This document shows positions 25,241 through 37,353 of a DNA stretch of 64,000 nucleotides, one piece after another. A program made the translations under genes and the position numbers. The stretch is taken from NCBI RefSeq assembly GCF_910591885.1, contig NC_063271.1, positions 11,153,001 to 11,217,000 of the forward strand, in the 5' to 3' direction. This DNA comes from Bombus terrestris. Its lineage: Eukaryota > Arthropoda > Insecta > Hymenoptera > Apidae. A model generated the notes under the pieces. That model saw nothing but the letters and a program-made list of their open reading frames with translations. It was not told the DNA's origin and made no database searches. Position 1 is the first letter of the stretch, and each line of letters opens with the position of its first letter.

Positions 25241-26144
25241 CATCTTGTACTAAATATCCTGTAATTTTGACGTATATTTTCAGATTTCTTTGAAGCTTCA
25301 TCGATGTAATCGTGGTAGTCGAGTCTTGTACGACAGAGCTAATGAAATTTCAAAATGTTTCCTATAGGACACGGTAATATGCTGTATAATAAAAGATGCC
25401 TGCGAGCGGTCGAATGCTTTCACGAGCCTGCGGAACATTTTACATTGAATCTCTTCGGTAAAAAGATGTCACTGGAACGAAGTTGCATGAATTTCATACG
25501 ACCTACTTTATCCGAGTAGAATTCGCAGTGCGATCCATCCTCGTCCTATCATTCGAATAGCATATTTTTGGTTGTTTTGCAACGTATTACGCTTATTATC
25601 AAGATGTCCTAGGTCGAGAGAATCCTAGCTTGCTTGGGTATTACGAGATTGCGACGAGAGCTTGGCGTGATTTATTAATTCATCGCGAAACTCGACGTAG
25701 GATTGAAGGCATAATGAAAAAAGAAAACGCGGCACAATGAAACGGGTAATTCTGGCTGTCCTAGAAAAGCCGGAGGAGCGCGATGAACTCGACGATACGT
25801 AAGTACGTGTCGACCGACCAGGATTTTCAACCTTTTAGCTTTCCTATCGTGAAAAGACCGGTCCTGTTCCAGATACGCTTGTTACCCCTGAAAATCTAAA
25901 GCTGCGCGAATTTTTCTACGAGAAGTTTGAATTACGGAATGATTGTCAAGATGAAGAGCTCTTGGAACGAGAGGGCTAATAGCGAATTAAATTAAAATGA
26001 TATTACAGCATGGTAAAACGATCGACTTTCTTTAGTTTATCAAGCGAAGTCCCTAAAAGATCCCACGGTTCTTTTATCTTTCTTTTAATTCCATTTATAT
26101 CGTTTTATATATCATATATATTATTCTATATTATTATATTATTA
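25241..26144. other. No gene seen; CpG-richer patch at 25600-25990
   Basis: Part of this stretch (about 25600-25990) is CpG-richer and non-repetitive, with ATTTATTAATTCAT and a donor-like ACGTAAGT near 25797. No open frame of credible composition leads to that donor-like site, so I do not call an exon. Confidence 0.4.
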
Positions 26145-26346
26145 TTAGGTCGTCCGAAAAGTTTCTTTCATTTTATAAGAAAATAATGGACGCACAATAT
26201 TTTCCGTTTTATTACCTATTACCTATGAATTACCTATGATCCATTTTGTTCTATCAAAATGAAGATCACAACGTTCGACAGATTAGGTTTCGTGTTTGTA
26301 TAAAAGATGTGTCTGTAAAAGAAAGACACTTTCCGGACAATCTAAC
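26145..26346. mobile_element. Mariner-type miniature element
   Basis: The left end is TTAGGTCGTCCGAAAAGT. The right end, GACACTTTCCGGACAATCTAA, is a diverged inverse. The interior includes GATCCATTTTGTTCTAT, shared with the copies at 23467, 29233 (reversed) and 37003. The 75-codon frame at 26246-26473 begins inside this element and is not a gene. Confidence 0.8.
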
Positions 26347-28540
26347 ATTTTATACATTTTCTTTTGCGTTATATTATTTTTCAAAAATCTTCAGTGTTAC
26401 TCGTTGGCAAAATATTTATTCATCTGCAATTTCTTGTCTATTGGGATCCCCAGCGAACTCAGTGAATCAGTGATCTCGCTTCGTATGCCGAGGTTAATGA
26501 TGTAAGTCAGTGCAGCACTTTTGGTTTTCGTGAAACAGTGTTCTGAGTTTATCGACGTAAAAGGTTGTTTACGTGGTTCCAAATGTATCGTGGTTGCATT
26601 AATTATGAAACTAAAGGAACGGTACGTTTGAAAGTTCAAATACATGGCTGAACCGATGTTCTCGAAGTTTCAACTTACTTGGACAAGTTTGAGCTCCATA
26701 TCAATCTCAGTCATATTAATGCATAATAACATATTCATTTTCTAACATTGCGGTAATAATAATGAAACAATTCTTGCTTATCTTGATACCATTCTGTACC
26801 ATTTTATTTTCATCAAAATGCTCTTTTTAAGAAATGTGCGAAGATTTTCGTCGATAACTGTGTCGTATTCGTTGAAAGTGTTTGATGACAGGATTGTAAT
26901 TAGCTGTGTTGCGGAATTACTTATTGCAACTACAGAATTACTGAACTAAATATTGGCTATTCGTGGTGTTTGATTTTCCAGAATGACAGTTCAGTTTGTT
27001 AAGTGTATTCTATTTAAATGCCATGAAAACGTATTTTTTTAGCCATATATGCAATTTTATTACACTTTCTATTATTATTCTAGTGGTATTATTCTCGCAT
27101 AGAATTAACTACTTATGGAGACAAGTATATGTATATGTACAGCTTTCTTTGTACACTTTGTCCTGGTAGCTGTGATAGATCGAAATATGCTACATGGCAA
27201 CATTGAATTTTTCCCAAAACATTATATCGCATTCACTTTCTCTCGACAATGTTATGTACGTGAGTCGTGCATACTGTTGAGAATTTCCTAATCCATCAAA
27301 ATCTTATTTCAGTCTTTCTAAAAGGTTTAGTAACGCGGATCACCGATGATCATCATGACAGTCAACATGGTAATTAATAATCCGACTCAAATATATATTA
27401 GAATAGTACAAATAGATCGTTTCTTTAGGATCTAAAAATCAAATTTCCATCTGCTTCATAAATTCGTCGAATATAATATTTTCCTTTATGCTTAGCGCAT
27501 AGATATTTTCAAGAACCGCGACACGCACTTTTTACGTTTCCAAAAATCAACGTGCAATTTCCGACCAATTTCAGAATATCATCGATACAGATAAACGCAA
27601 CGTGTGCAAGATGTACGCTTCGTCGTAAATTACCATGGGATCCATAAAAGCTGTCTGTTTGGAAAACTGGCTAAAAGTGGACACACGATCTTTGCACAGC
27701 AAATGATCGATTTATTGCTTCGAAATTATCAAATCTACTCTTATCCTTTTCCTCTTTCTCCTTCGCTTCGTCCATCCTTCTTAGCCCAGCAGCGTCTGAG
27801 GAATAATCCGCTTCCGGGGCCAGGTGCGAGGCCCGGGTAGAATCCCTGCGTGGCTTTAGCTTGCCCTTTGGACGATCACGTCGCGATCATTACTCGTGAA
27901 CCACGGGTCAAAAAGCGGCCGCATAATCGGTAGTTCGGGGATGAGCAAGAGAAGCAGAGCGTGTTGGCATCGTGAGGGCAGGTGGAGCTATTTGGAGAAC
28001 AGCCCACTCGAGAGGCCACCGTGTTCCTCTCCCTCGCCGTCACGGTGAAGCTCTCCCTTCTTCCATCGTCTTCCTCTTCCTCTTCTCGCGCTCTTCTCGC
28101 TCCTCGATTCTCTCCCTTTCTCTCCCTTACGGTCTAGTTGCTTCGCCGCTGCGTTCGAACCCGCAAGGTTGGCGATGTTGCGACCGTGCAACAGCCAGAT
28201 GCTCCTATATATCCTTGCGGCAGCTGCGATCATCCCGTCGACGTCTCCCGAAGCTGCACGAAACCACATCGCCGGATTACCGAATTGAAGAAAGGGACTG
28301 CAACCGCCGACGTTCCGTCACCCGATATTTCCCGACGAGATGCCTCTTTTCGTGTATTTAGCTTCGTTCGTTTTGCGTTTTCTGACGCTTTACGATCGTG
28401 GAAAAATGACGAACAGAGAGCTACGCTGTTGCTGAAATATGTGTATAATATATAGGAAATTTATATTTATATACTTGTACATATATACTTATATTATGAT
28501 TTTACATATATAATATAATAAATATAATACGTACTACATA
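26347..28540. other. No gene seen; GC-rich patch at 27780-28440
   Basis: AT-rich to 27.7 kb. About 27780-28440 is GC/CpG-rich: the left part (27800-27960) is of high complexity with CGATCACGTCGCGATCAT and AAAGCGGCCGCATAATCGG, while the middle (28040-28130) is a CT-rich low-complexity tract. Frames are open on both strands (129 codons plus, 93 codons minus) and I do not accept either as coding. It may be a regulatory element. Confidence 0.4.
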
Positions 28541-28547
28541 TATGTAA

Positions 28548-29230
28548 ATTCTATAGAATTCAAACTACTCGTTAATCGATATTTTTTAATTTTGTTTTGT
28601 TTTACCTGCAGTCATTTGCTGAATAGAATAGATCACGAGAGAATTATACAGTAATTTGTTATTTGGAAAATCGATTCTCGATTTTCCCAGCTAAAATTTG
28701 TAGTAGATTTCTTATTAACTGTTATTGTATTTAATATAATTGTTCCCAAAATAAATCCGATTTTGCACAATCGATCGTTTGATTTACCCTAAGGATTTAC
28801 GTTATTACATATATGTAGCATACGTATATTATAAATATAATACGTAATATATATATGTAAATTCTATAGAATTCAAACTACTTGTTAATCGATATTTTTT
28901 AATTTTGTTTTGTTTTACCGGCAGTCATTTGCTGAATAGAATAGATCACGAGAGAAGAACGGTAATTTGGTACTTGGAAAATCGATTCTCGATTTTCCCA
29001 GCTAAAATTTGTAGTAGATTTCTTATTAACTGTTATTGTATTTAATTTAATTGTTCCCAAAATAAACTCGATTTTGCACAATCGATCGTCTGATTTACTC
29101 GAAGGATTTACGTTATTACATATATATAGAATACGTATAAGTATAGTATACAATAATATGATAAGTACATAATAATAAGCTATTGCTACATTCTCTATCT
29201 GTAAATAATCTACATTAATAAAAATATATA
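28548..29230 (+). repeat. Two tandem units of a ~313 bp repeat, inverted relative to 38.5-39.6 kb
   Basis: ATTCTATAGAATTCAAACTA starts a unit at 28548 and again at 28861. Both units contain GTCATTTGCTGAATAGAATA, CGATTCTCGATTTTCCCAGC and AAGGATTTACGTTATTACAT. The second unit carries an extra ~110 bp tail (about 29130-29230), which also occurs in the inverted copies near 39225-39330. The family is unknown to me and there is no coding frame of its own. Confidence 0.85.
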
Positions 29231-29232
29231 TA

Positions 29233-29443
29233 TTAGGTTGTCGGAAAAGTGTCTTTCTTTTACAGACACGTCTTTTACAACGACGCATCTTTATACAAAC
29301 ATGAAACCAAATCTGTCGAACGTTGTGATCTTTATTTTGATAGAACAAAATGGATCATACGTAATTCGATAAAATAATATAAAACGGAAAATGTGTATCC
29401 ATTATTTCCTTATAAAACGAAAGAAACTTTTCGGACGACCTAA
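29233..29443. mobile_element. Mariner-type miniature element abutting the 313 bp repeat
   Basis: It begins TTAGGTTGTCGGAAAAGTGT directly after a TA-rich tail of the 313 bp repeat and ends CTTTTCGGACGACCTAA. The right half contains the family's TTATAAAACGAAAGAAAC phrase in inverse. The 149-codon minus-strand frame at 28899-29348 runs across this element and the adjoining repeat, so it is a chance frame. Confidence 0.85.
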
Positions 29444-32400
29444 TATATATATATATGGAGACTTACATTTTTTAACAGCATGTAAATCAGTTGGTAGATT
29501 ACAAATAAGGAGAGAGGACAATTTTATCCTTTATGAGGATGCTCTCGTGGCATATCACGGCACGTAAAATTGGTCTTTAAAAGCCAACACGCAATGAAAC
29601 GAGTGGTACAAGCGTCCGGTATTATGGGGCAGTTCTTCTATTTAAGGAATTCTTTATACTCAGTTCGCCATTATACTCGGTTGTTAAGGTGTAGTTAAGA
29701 AAGGAAAGGATTTTCTAAATTGACCGGAAGGCCGTCACGAATGACATCGATTCCAACAATAATATTTAAGATTCTGAAGAAACGATTTAAATTTCATACG
29801 AAACATCTAATAATAAAATAAGTCCAATAAAATCTAATAATAAATAATGATAATAAACATCTAATAAAATTTCTACAAACATCTAATTCCACATGAAGAT
29901 ACCAAACATTGCCTTTTTGCTGCCATTAATTCGTATATCCTCGATAACAGTCAGGTGTTGATAATAGAAATCGATCATAATGTTCACATATTTATGAACG
30001 TCGGCTGTTGTTCGTCGTAATGTTCACATATTTATGAACACAGCCACGGAATTATTTCTCTGAACGTACTACGTGCACTATATGTACGAAACTTTTCGAA
30101 ATTTTGTTAGCACCGACCAATGAGATACGACACAATTATTACCGCGATTATGATAGAGAAATTTTTAACCAGCTGGAACATATACATGAAATTACAAGAC
30201 ATTTGTTGCAAGCTTATATTTAGAGAAAAATGAGTACACGGTAGAAATAGCGATCTTATACATATAATTAGTGGTACAGATGCGTTTTTCAAATTTTACT
30301 AACATAACCACGATAATCTCGTGCTAATGAGATTTCAACATCTTTTGTATAAGATACGTATAAAAAGTTTCAAAGTGCGTTTGAACACCTTCTGTGATTA
30401 AACTTCTGTTATAAAGAATTTTATACGGAATTATTTTTTACACAGAATCTTCTACGAAGAAATTTCCCGATATTTTCTGCTTCGATAATCGAATTTAACA
30501 GGGTATACCAACGGTTTAGGAACACAGCTTTGAAACTTCCAACGAAGAAAATGGTTCATTCTGACGCTACAAATTTTATGGCTTAATTTCGCGCTCAAAG
30601 GTACATTTTTCCCGCAAAGAAACCAATTCTTCCAAATCTACAATAATATAATATAAAATATTTTTCCAAATTTGTTGGCCGGAACTTGTTAACCGGCTCG
30701 CTGTTCGATCAAAATCTTCTATAATTACCAAACTGTAAATTAATCGAGACAGGTGAATTTTAGTGAATTAAACGTACGATACAGTTTATTCTTAACGGAA
30801 ACGAAACGACGCGTAAGAAGACGGTAGGCTTTTAATTGCTTTTGAATAAAGAAATTATTCTATCCACGAAACTGGCGGCTCGAATAAAGAGTTAACTCGT
30901 ATCCCTCGGTTAACAGGTCGAACGTAACGCGAAAGGTGAAACGCGGCACAAAGAAAGTCGGCGAAACAGTGAAAATAAATTGGATCGAGCTGAAGCGACT
31001 CTCTTTTTTCGGCTAATTACGAATTCGCCGGTTAATGAATTGAGTGTTAAACAAGTGGCGAAAGCCGGTAATTACACGGTCTGTCGCTGTCGAATTTCAT
31101 TAAGCGGCCAGACGAGAGTCGACACGGCACGGAAAAAGAAAAAGAAAAAGGGAGGAAACGACAACCGTGGAAAGGAACTGCGGAATAAGTGAAAAAAGGC
31201 AAGTAAAGGCGATGGTAGGTATCTCGTGGTCCAAAAGCTGCCTTCGTAAAAACAAGAATTTTGTTACATTCCGTTTTACGAATAAAGCTTCAGATGCATT
31301 TCTTGGCAGCTGCTGTGAGAAAATCGAAGAAATGCGGAAATTACCTTACGCCGCAACTGCAATTGTTTTTTGAACTCGGTAGCAGGTAAAATGTTTATGA
31401 AAAGTAGTTCCTTATGGTGGTTAGCGATGTCTGATAAAGAGGATCACGCGTAGAAAGTGAGATTTCACTTCGTACTGCAGGACCTTATATTCGATGGTAT
31501 AATTTTTTTTGAATTTCAATAAAATTAAAGTTCGTCGAATAGTGAGATAACATTCAGTATTCGTAACGGTGTTTGTTAATTCATTAATTCTAACTGTTAT
31601 CGTGGAAACTCCCTTGCATAGTCACCTGGGCGTAGTGAGACTTGATAATTGACAATCATTTTCCTAAGAATAATATTTGTGAAAGGGTAACAAGCTGAGG
31701 ACAGAAGTATGCACTGAGTATCACGCAATCGTTTGCTTGATATAGTTTTTCATCGCACAATGTGCTAGGTTATAAAAAAGTTTGCATTCCAAGTTTGGAA
31801 ATGTCTTTTTAAGTAAAAAGAAAAGGACAATTCTCAGGTCGATTTAAGGTTTCAGCATTGTTAGTTGTAGAAGCATCTATAACTCCCATTGCAAGATATT
31901 TGACAAAATCAATAAATTTCCATGTAATCGGACAAATTTAAACTTTTCGTTCACGATATTATTCCCTGTTAAACATCGACAAACAGCAATATGCTGGAAA
32001 CGCACGGAAGCACGAATTCCCATATCGTTTTTCCATTTGCCTTCCAAACAATCCAAACTTTGGTAAATATTCTAGTTGACGTAACAATAAATAACACAAA
32101 TAAAGCACATTTACACGAAAAAAAAACAAACACGAAAACAGGCGACTTTTAACGAACCTTTTTTTAAATGAAATACCGCAGCGAACACGTTTCGCCAGTT
32201 CGTATTGACCCATTTTTCAACTCGCCTGTTTTCTGGTCGCATATCCAAAATTGTCTCGCGACCGGTTGCATAATGAAAAAAACATTTGTCGTGGAAAGGA
32301 AAGGAAAGCAGCTGTGGCTGGGCAGTGAAGCAATGGTACAGTAATGGCAGAGAAGCGATACGTATCGACCGGCTGTTTCGGTGATCCATTCGCGAGGACA

Positions 32401-33110
32401 TGACCCGGCTGATCGTCCATTTTGAAAGACATGCACCTTATCTGCGGACTCGTGTCACCATCGCCCCGTATTTTGTCACTGATAAGACCAGTTCTTGCTA
32501 CTATGCTTACAGTGTCGCGCAAATATGGTGTTCCGTGAGAATTTTTAACATACGTTTGATTGTTCGTCGGTGTAACGAAGAGGCGAAGAATTCAGAACGA
32601 ACGATTTAGAAAATTCTTGTCTCTTTATTTATTCGACGTTACCAGTATCCTTTCTTTAAGCAAACGTTCGAAATTTTGTTATTATCACGCAGTGGCTACA
32701 ACAAGTATCGCCACGTATTCTTAATTTTCAAGCGCTTTTTTCTTCTTTATCAGCTTCCATACATTTTATTTATAATACCACCGGATTCTACAAATTCTGA
32801 CAGTAACGAAATTTCTATAGTATTTTCTATAGTAACGTGATAGTAGATAGTACTAAATGATATACCTACAAAATTGAATACAGTTGAATATAATTAATTA
32901 GTACGTAGATGTTATAATAGTGTAAATGGTATAACACTGTAATGTAAAATGGTACAATGATGTTCCCATATTTCTTATAATAAGTGTGGAATATACGTGT
33001 GGCTAGAATCGTATAATCTGCAACACACGGTATAGTACATGATCGCAAAGAAATTATTATATAAATTCTGTTCCATTAGACAGGAGCTCTGTTCCACTGA
33101 ATTCCTACAC
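29444..33110. other. No gene seen; homeodomain-motif-rich patch at 30890-31160
   Basis: Mostly AT-rich unique DNA. At about 30890-31160 complexity and GC rise. Two TAATTAC motifs (31014-31020 and 31069-31075) and a GGTTAATGAATTGAG phrase lie within 60 bp, a density that fits a homeodomain-bound element. Another mixed patch lies at about 32160-32530, open in three overlapping minus frames with no recognisable protein. Confidence 0.4.
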
Positions 33111-33114
33111 GTGC

Positions 33115-33750
33115 ATATTTCTTTTAATTTTCAAGCCAATATCGAAATTAAAAATACAATGTAAAATTCAAATTAAAGTCACCCATAATTAAAAACATCT
33201 TTTCTTGAGGAAAAACTCGGAATTTTGCGATATATAATCTACGATATACGTATAATGATAATCCATGGTAAAGAAATCCTATTGAGCGTTCCAGCGAATC
33301 CACATATCGCTACTTGGTAGTGATAGTGGGTCAATTGAAAAAATTACAAATTTCCTACTATTCAGTGCAGAGTGCAAATTATTTCCAATTTTGATTACGT
33401 AAAACGGCATATTTATAGTAATTATAATCCCATTAGTTCTTCGTCAGAGGGCAATTATATTAATAAGGCACGTATTTAGTATTTTTCAGACAGTTTTTTT
33501 TTAGTTTGAACAATTTTTAAAATCGTCTCTAAAATGTACATTTTTAAAATTACGCCACTATCAATGCCAAAACAACGATATCCACTTACACGTTTATCTC
33601 TTCCTTCTAATTAGAAGCCGATATTAAAATAAAAAGTACCATCCGAAGGTCAACTAATAATCGTGAAAATTACAAAAATTTTCTCTTTTTAAGTAAAAAT
33701 TCGGAATTTCACTATTATGCGATAATCCATGGCGAAGAAGATCCTGCGAC
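33115..33750 (+). repeat. Diverged direct duplication, ~150 bp copies ~480 bp apart
   Basis: Two stretches, about 33115-33275 and 33595-33745, share the order: 'ATATC/TTCTTTTAATT'-like, 'CCGATATTAAAATAAAAA'-like, 'TTTTCTTGAGGAAAAACTCGG'-like (second copy 'TTTTTAAGTAAAAATTCGG') and 'GATAATCCATGG[TC][AG]AAGAA'. The DNA between them is not obviously part of the repeat. Confidence 0.6.
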
Positions 33751-34711
33751 AAATCACAATCCGTTTCATTGTAGATTCGTCGAGGTTCCTCAGGTTCCAT
33801 TGCTTCAGGTTCCTTCCTATTCAGCGTTTCGCTGGATTTGTACACGCGTTCCTTTCTCCTGGCGCATCCTTCTCTCCTTTCACTTTCTACCTGTTCCTAC
33901 CTCTTTTCCGGAGTTGCGATAAGGCCGAACGGTCGGTCGATGGATAAGAGAAAATTGTCGGTAACTTATGGCGGCACTGCAAAGACATTTTGTCTGACCG
34001 CGGCTGGAATTGTCAGTAACTTATGATGTCCTTTCGAAACGTTACTGACGTCCCATCGTTTCATAGCTGCGACTCACGGTGAATTATGAATGATAAGACT
34101 TATGAACGTAAGAATTCTTTTCTCCCTTTGCTCCGTGTCTTTCTTTTTTTTTTTTTCGATCCTGACACGATAATTTATCGTTTTACATTCTTTTGTCGTT
34201 TACACTTGCAACGTCTTGTTGCCCGGTGTATCAAAAGCAATTTGTAATGTTTTCTTTCTTCTTCTTTTTTCTTAATGAGAATTGGAGGTTGTGAGGACTT
34301 CTGAGTCATTGAAAGCATAGTATATGAAAAGAGAAAAAATGGAAATCTATTTAAAGTTAATGTTATTATCTAATGGTAGATCCGTATGTTTTCAATTTTA
34401 ATCGCCTAATAACGAGATCACCAGTTTTGCAGCTGTAGCTTAGGAAACCCTATCCGCGTAATTTGCAATCTTGGAATGCGATGATAAAACTATTATTTTT
34501 GCCAAATTTCGGTAATACGTTTCCAATGTTCTGTGAATCGCTAAGCTACTGCGATAGAACATCTAAATACGAACAGATTGAAATTCATATTTTTCCTACT
34601 TTGATTTATAAAAAAGGAAACCTATATTTTCAGTTGGAATATCTACAATCGCTATAATTATAATATCACTTCACGATAATCCAATATTAAAATAAAAAAT
34701 ATAGATATAGA
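33751..34711. other. No gene seen
   Basis: AT-rich unique sequence with a long T-run at about 34143-34159. Nothing else recognised. Confidence 0.5.
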
Positions 34712-34841
34712 TTGGGTTGGCAACTAAGTGATTGCGGATTTTGTCAATATCACCACAATCATATCATATCATCATAATCATTATGATCATGATTATGATC
34801 ATTAGGTGATATTGATAAAATCCGCAATCACTTAGTTGCCA
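34712..34841. mobile_element. Fold-back pair of mariner-type ends (family 2)
   Basis: The left arm begins TTGGGTTGGCAACTAAGTGA and the right arm ends TCACTTAGTTGCC. The interior, including an ATCATAATCATTATGATCAT-type core, is itself palindromic, so nearly the whole ~130 bp can fold into one hairpin. TTGGGTTGGCAACTAAGT ends are of mariner type. There is no transposase. Related end pairs occur at 41275, 45741 and around 57 kb. Confidence 0.8.
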
Positions 34842-36452
34842 GGCGAATACATTTAAATTTCACTTTCGATCACTTCGATATTGGTCGCAGGTGTCGCCGT
34901 ATCGAATTCAAATTGATTTTTCATAATCGATAAATAAATCCTGCGATAATGGATTCACCACCTTTGGACCTCGTTGTCGATAACGATAACGTCTTCATCG
35001 ATTCATCGAATCTACGAGGATTTCGAGCGACGATCGTATCTTAGTGAATCGCGGCAATAAATCATAGTACGCCGTTGCGATAAATAATGATGGATCGTTC
35101 GATGAATTTCCTGGCCGCATTCCTTTGCCTCTGCAGTGGATTCAAGTCGAAGATAAATTGATAAAGATCGTCGACCATCTTCTCGCACTTTACACCTGTC
35201 ATTTGCTAATCCCAATCAATAAGAAACTGTATTATAGCGCAGACAGTTGAAACAGCTTTTCGTAGAAATTTTCCTACTGCGTTCTGTAAATGGAAATTCG
35301 TAGTACGAAAGTGTCTACAAAGGACGAATATTAGAGATAAGGAAAAGACGAAGGGGAGCTTCATTTTAAGAGCTAAACAGCATAGAAAATTTAAAGGAAG
35401 CAAAGAGTGTCTCGAATGAATAATAAAAGTACGTAAACTCATGAGAAAATTTAACAATAATCCAAAGATGAAATACAATGGCAGTGGCCTTGTTTTTTTA
35501 AATATATTATAATACAGAGCGAAAATTTCTATTTAAAAGAGAAAAATAAGAATCGAGTAATATCGAATATTCTGTATAATACGCGTTAATTATGTAATTT
35601 TCTGAAGTAAATAACCGATCGATCAATTGGCACACGATAAAGTCGACAGTCGTACCTCTACCTTTCTCTCAGCTTCTTTTAACCGCGTTCTGCGCTAATT
35701 ACTGTTCCTAGAAATTCGCTTCAAGAGTTCTCGAGGATAGCCTTATTTCCAACAGGCACGCAACTGCAACGTCAGCTTTCGGATACGACATAGAAACGAT
35801 TATCCGAAGCTCAGGATTGAAGTAGGGGTGAGCTGTACATCTGCTTATTTTAAAGATCGATTTCATCTTCAAGAGAAACAAGAAACTTATTCTTCTTTCA
35901 ATACTTCGCTAATATCCACTGTGTTTTCGCTCGATGTAATATTGTAGGTACGTTTCTATTTTAATAAAATACGACTTTCAGTGTAATTGGATTCGGAAGT
36001 TGGTTCGCTTTATATCTTCCTTGTTATCGTCCTCGAATATTTCATCTTCTTGAGCAACGATTATCTTCGTCCGGTTGTTTTCACCGATTTAATCAACTTA
36101 GACCGAAGGAGAGTTTCGAGCGATAGAAGTTGCATTATTTTCAACAGCATGACAGATATTTCTATTAGAAATCTTTGCGGATGTGAAAATTCTCCGATCA
36201 TTCGGTCGAGTCTCAGGCTTCATCGATTTAGAATCTCGAAATGATATTTAATTCTTCCATTATATTTTGTTACATGCCAGTTCGTAAATGTTAAAATTAT
36301 ATTTTGTTTTTAGAACTACAAGGCCCTTCTACCGTCGATCAGACGTCGCATCTTTTTAATCGTTTTTATCTTTACGATAATTTCTAAGCGTTTGAATATA
36401 TCGCGAATATATCAAGTTGTAATGTACATAGGAAACGTTTGAAAACTTCGAT
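34842..36452. other. No gene seen
   Basis: AT-rich unique DNA. Short frames on both strands lack recognisable protein features. Confidence 0.5.
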
Positions 36453-36600
36453 TATATCTATGATTAATATATTGTTACGTACGTAGAATACATAGAAGAT
36501 TATAATAGAAGATATTTCTCTTTTTAAAATACGTAGAAAGTGTTGCTCTTTTCATTTCTGCACTTCAACCGAACGAATATTTCTCCTTCTCGCTGTAAGT
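36453..36600 (+). repeat. Left copy of a ~145 bp direct repeat (partner at 37539-37696)
   Basis: GTTACGTACGTAGAATACAT, ACGTAGAAAGTGTTGCTCTT and ATTTCTCCTTCTCGCTGTAA occur here and, with few changes, at 37539-37696. The partner holds a small insertion (about 13 bp, near 37617). A TTAA-bounded element lies between the copies. Confidence 0.85.
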
Positions 36601-36812
36601 CGCTTTTATCATAACGAACGTATTACGTGCGTTACGTGAAACGTTTTTAAATCTCATTAGCGCCCACATGGGATTCGCTCATCGTTGCTGAAGTTTCGAG
36701 GCAATTTGAAAATGTGTATAAAAAATTACAAGATACCTAAGTGCAAGCAGTATGATTATCCATACCATGTACTTCACGAGAAGAATATTTAAACAGTAAA
36801 TTATTCATTATA

Positions 36813-37353
36813 TTAACCCTTTGCACTCCTATGTCGAGTGTGACTCGACATCAGTTTTTATCTCAGGAGCTCCTTTGTCGAGTCCCACCATTTTTTGTGA
36901 AACGTGCGAAAGAAAAGCTGGATTGCACCCTGAGAATTGTTTCAAGATATATAATACACGGTTGTATTACAAAATACAATTATAGTGCGAATAAAACCGG
37001 TATTAGGTTGTCCGGAAAGTTTCTTTCGTTTTATGAGGAAATAATAGACGCACAAGGTTTTTTGTTTTATATTATCTTTTTCTAATTACGTACGATCCAT
37101 TTTGTTCTGTTGAGATAAACACCACGATATTTCACAATCTTGTTTCCATGTTTGTATGAAGGTACGCTGTTGTAAAAAACACGTTTGCGAAAGAAAGATA
37201 CAGACAACTTAATATTTAAGTGAATTTGTCTCTTCCTTTATTTATTTAAATTGTCTTATTCTTTACTTAAAGTAAATATCAAATAAAACATTTAAAAACG
37301 TTGGCAGCTGCTGGTAAGAAAATTGAAATAAAATTCAGAGTGCAAAGGGTTAA
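36813..37353. mobile_element. TTAA-bounded element (CCCTTTGCACTC ends) with nested mariner-type insert
   Basis: The left end is TTAACCCTTTGCACTCCT (36813-) and the right end AGAGTGCAAAGGGTTAA (-37353), a near-perfect inverted repeat with TTAA at both ends. Just inside the left end is the palindrome GTCGAGTGTGACTCGAC. A mariner-type element (37003-37212) sits inside, so without it the TTAA element is only about 330 bp. Family ends differ from families A, B and C, though all begin TTAA then a CCTTTG- or CTTTG-like string. Inferred piggyBac-type and non-autonomous. Confidence 0.85.
37003..37212. mobile_element. Mariner-type miniature element nested in a TTAA element
   Basis: The left end is TTAGGTTGTCCGGAAAGT and the right end GACAACTTAA, with TA at both flanks (37001-37002, 37213-37214). 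It is co-linear with the copy at 23467-23680. Being inside the TTAA element, it is the younger insertion of the two. Confidence 0.85.

Noticed and set aside
28150..28170. GCGTTCGAACCCGC as a tRNA T-arm
   Set aside because: I could not find a matching acceptor stem, D arm or anticodon arm around it.
28899..29348. 149-codon minus-strand frame as a gene
   Set aside because: It is made of the 313 bp repeat plus a mariner-type miniature element and fuses two unrelated units.
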